NCBI GenBank assembly: GCA_044866075.1
Contig: JBIOTQ010000074.1
Span: forward strand, 1-21,534
Direction: 5' to 3'
Source: JBASRP01 sp044866075
Lineage (GTDB): Bacteria; Actinomycetota; AC-67
DNA length: 21,534 bases
In this document: one piece after another, positions 21,514-21,534 of the stretch
How positions within the stretch are numbered: the first letter of the stretch is position 1
Layout of the letters: each line of letters opens with the position of its first letter
The notes under the pieces: generated by a model
The model's input: only the letters and a program-made list of their open reading frames with translations
The model's database searches: none
What the model was told of the DNA's origin: nothing
Position numbers and translations under genes: made by a program

Positions 21514-21519
21514 AGGGTA
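21514..21519 (-). promoter_or_regulatory. Candidate leaderless promoter of the wHTH-antiporter operon
   Basis: TACCCT on the minus strand is followed by exactly 6 nt and the ATG at 21507. The -35 would lie at or beyond the right edge of the window. Confidence 0.5.
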
Positions 21520-21534
21520 GGCCAGGGGTGTTAC

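Overview
The window is GC-rich, densely coded DNA, most likely from an uncultured actinobacterium (Actinomycetota). This is inferred from gene content, not from a marker gene. The evidence is an acyl-CoA carboxylase epsilon-type subunit, a small actinobacterial zinc protein, MeaA-type mutase with a tandem-fused hydroxyacyl-CoA dehydrogenase, several genes that look leaderless (TANNNT box 6-9 nt before the start codon), and a GlnR-like operator upstream of amt. No rRNA, tRNA, CRISPR array, insertion sequence or gene-free stretch over 300 bases was seen.

Left part (1-11552), mainly acyl-CoA metabolism. A MeaA/ethylmalonyl-CoA-mutase-type gene runs off the left edge on the minus strand. Diverging from it are a small zinc-ribbon membrane protein and a 589-aa protein made of two complete 3-hydroxyacyl-CoA dehydrogenase units. 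A hairpin terminator and a convergent SIMPL-domain secreted protein follow, then an SDR oxidoreductase overlapping a small zinc protein. A minus-strand block, read from 11552 down to 4892, encodes a flippase-like membrane protein, a carboxylase beta subunit (PccB-like), an FtsX-type ABC permease, an epsilon-like carboxylase subunit and a CaiB/BaiF CoA-transferase. Together these fit ethylmalonyl-CoA/propionyl-CoA type pathways, though crotonyl-CoA carboxylase/reductase and the biotin carboxylase alpha chain are not in the window.

Middle part (11633-16185): a plus-strand glycan assembly set with a GT4 glycosyltransferase, a SAM methyltransferase, a nucleotide-sugar dehydratase/reductase and a GT39-like membrane glycosyltransferase. 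It is closed by a strong hairpin at 16189-16215.

Right part (16231-21507), all on the minus strand, is the most unusual. It reads: a stand-alone OmpR-type winged-helix protein, then 3 nt later a 907-aa cation/proton antiporter. The antiporter's C-terminal half resembles the sensory part of the PII uridylyltransferase GlnD (helical linker, a degenerate HD domain, two ACT domains) without the nucleotidyltransferase domain. Next come an ammonium transporter gene preceded by pentamers phased at 11-12 bp that resemble a GlnR operator, and a small zinc-finger membrane protein. In many actinobacteria amt is followed by glnK and glnD. Here the GlnD-like sensor is attached to an ion antiporter beside amt, and no glnK is seen. 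My hypothesis is a nitrogen-status (perhaps glutamine) controlled cation/proton antiporter linked to ammonium uptake.
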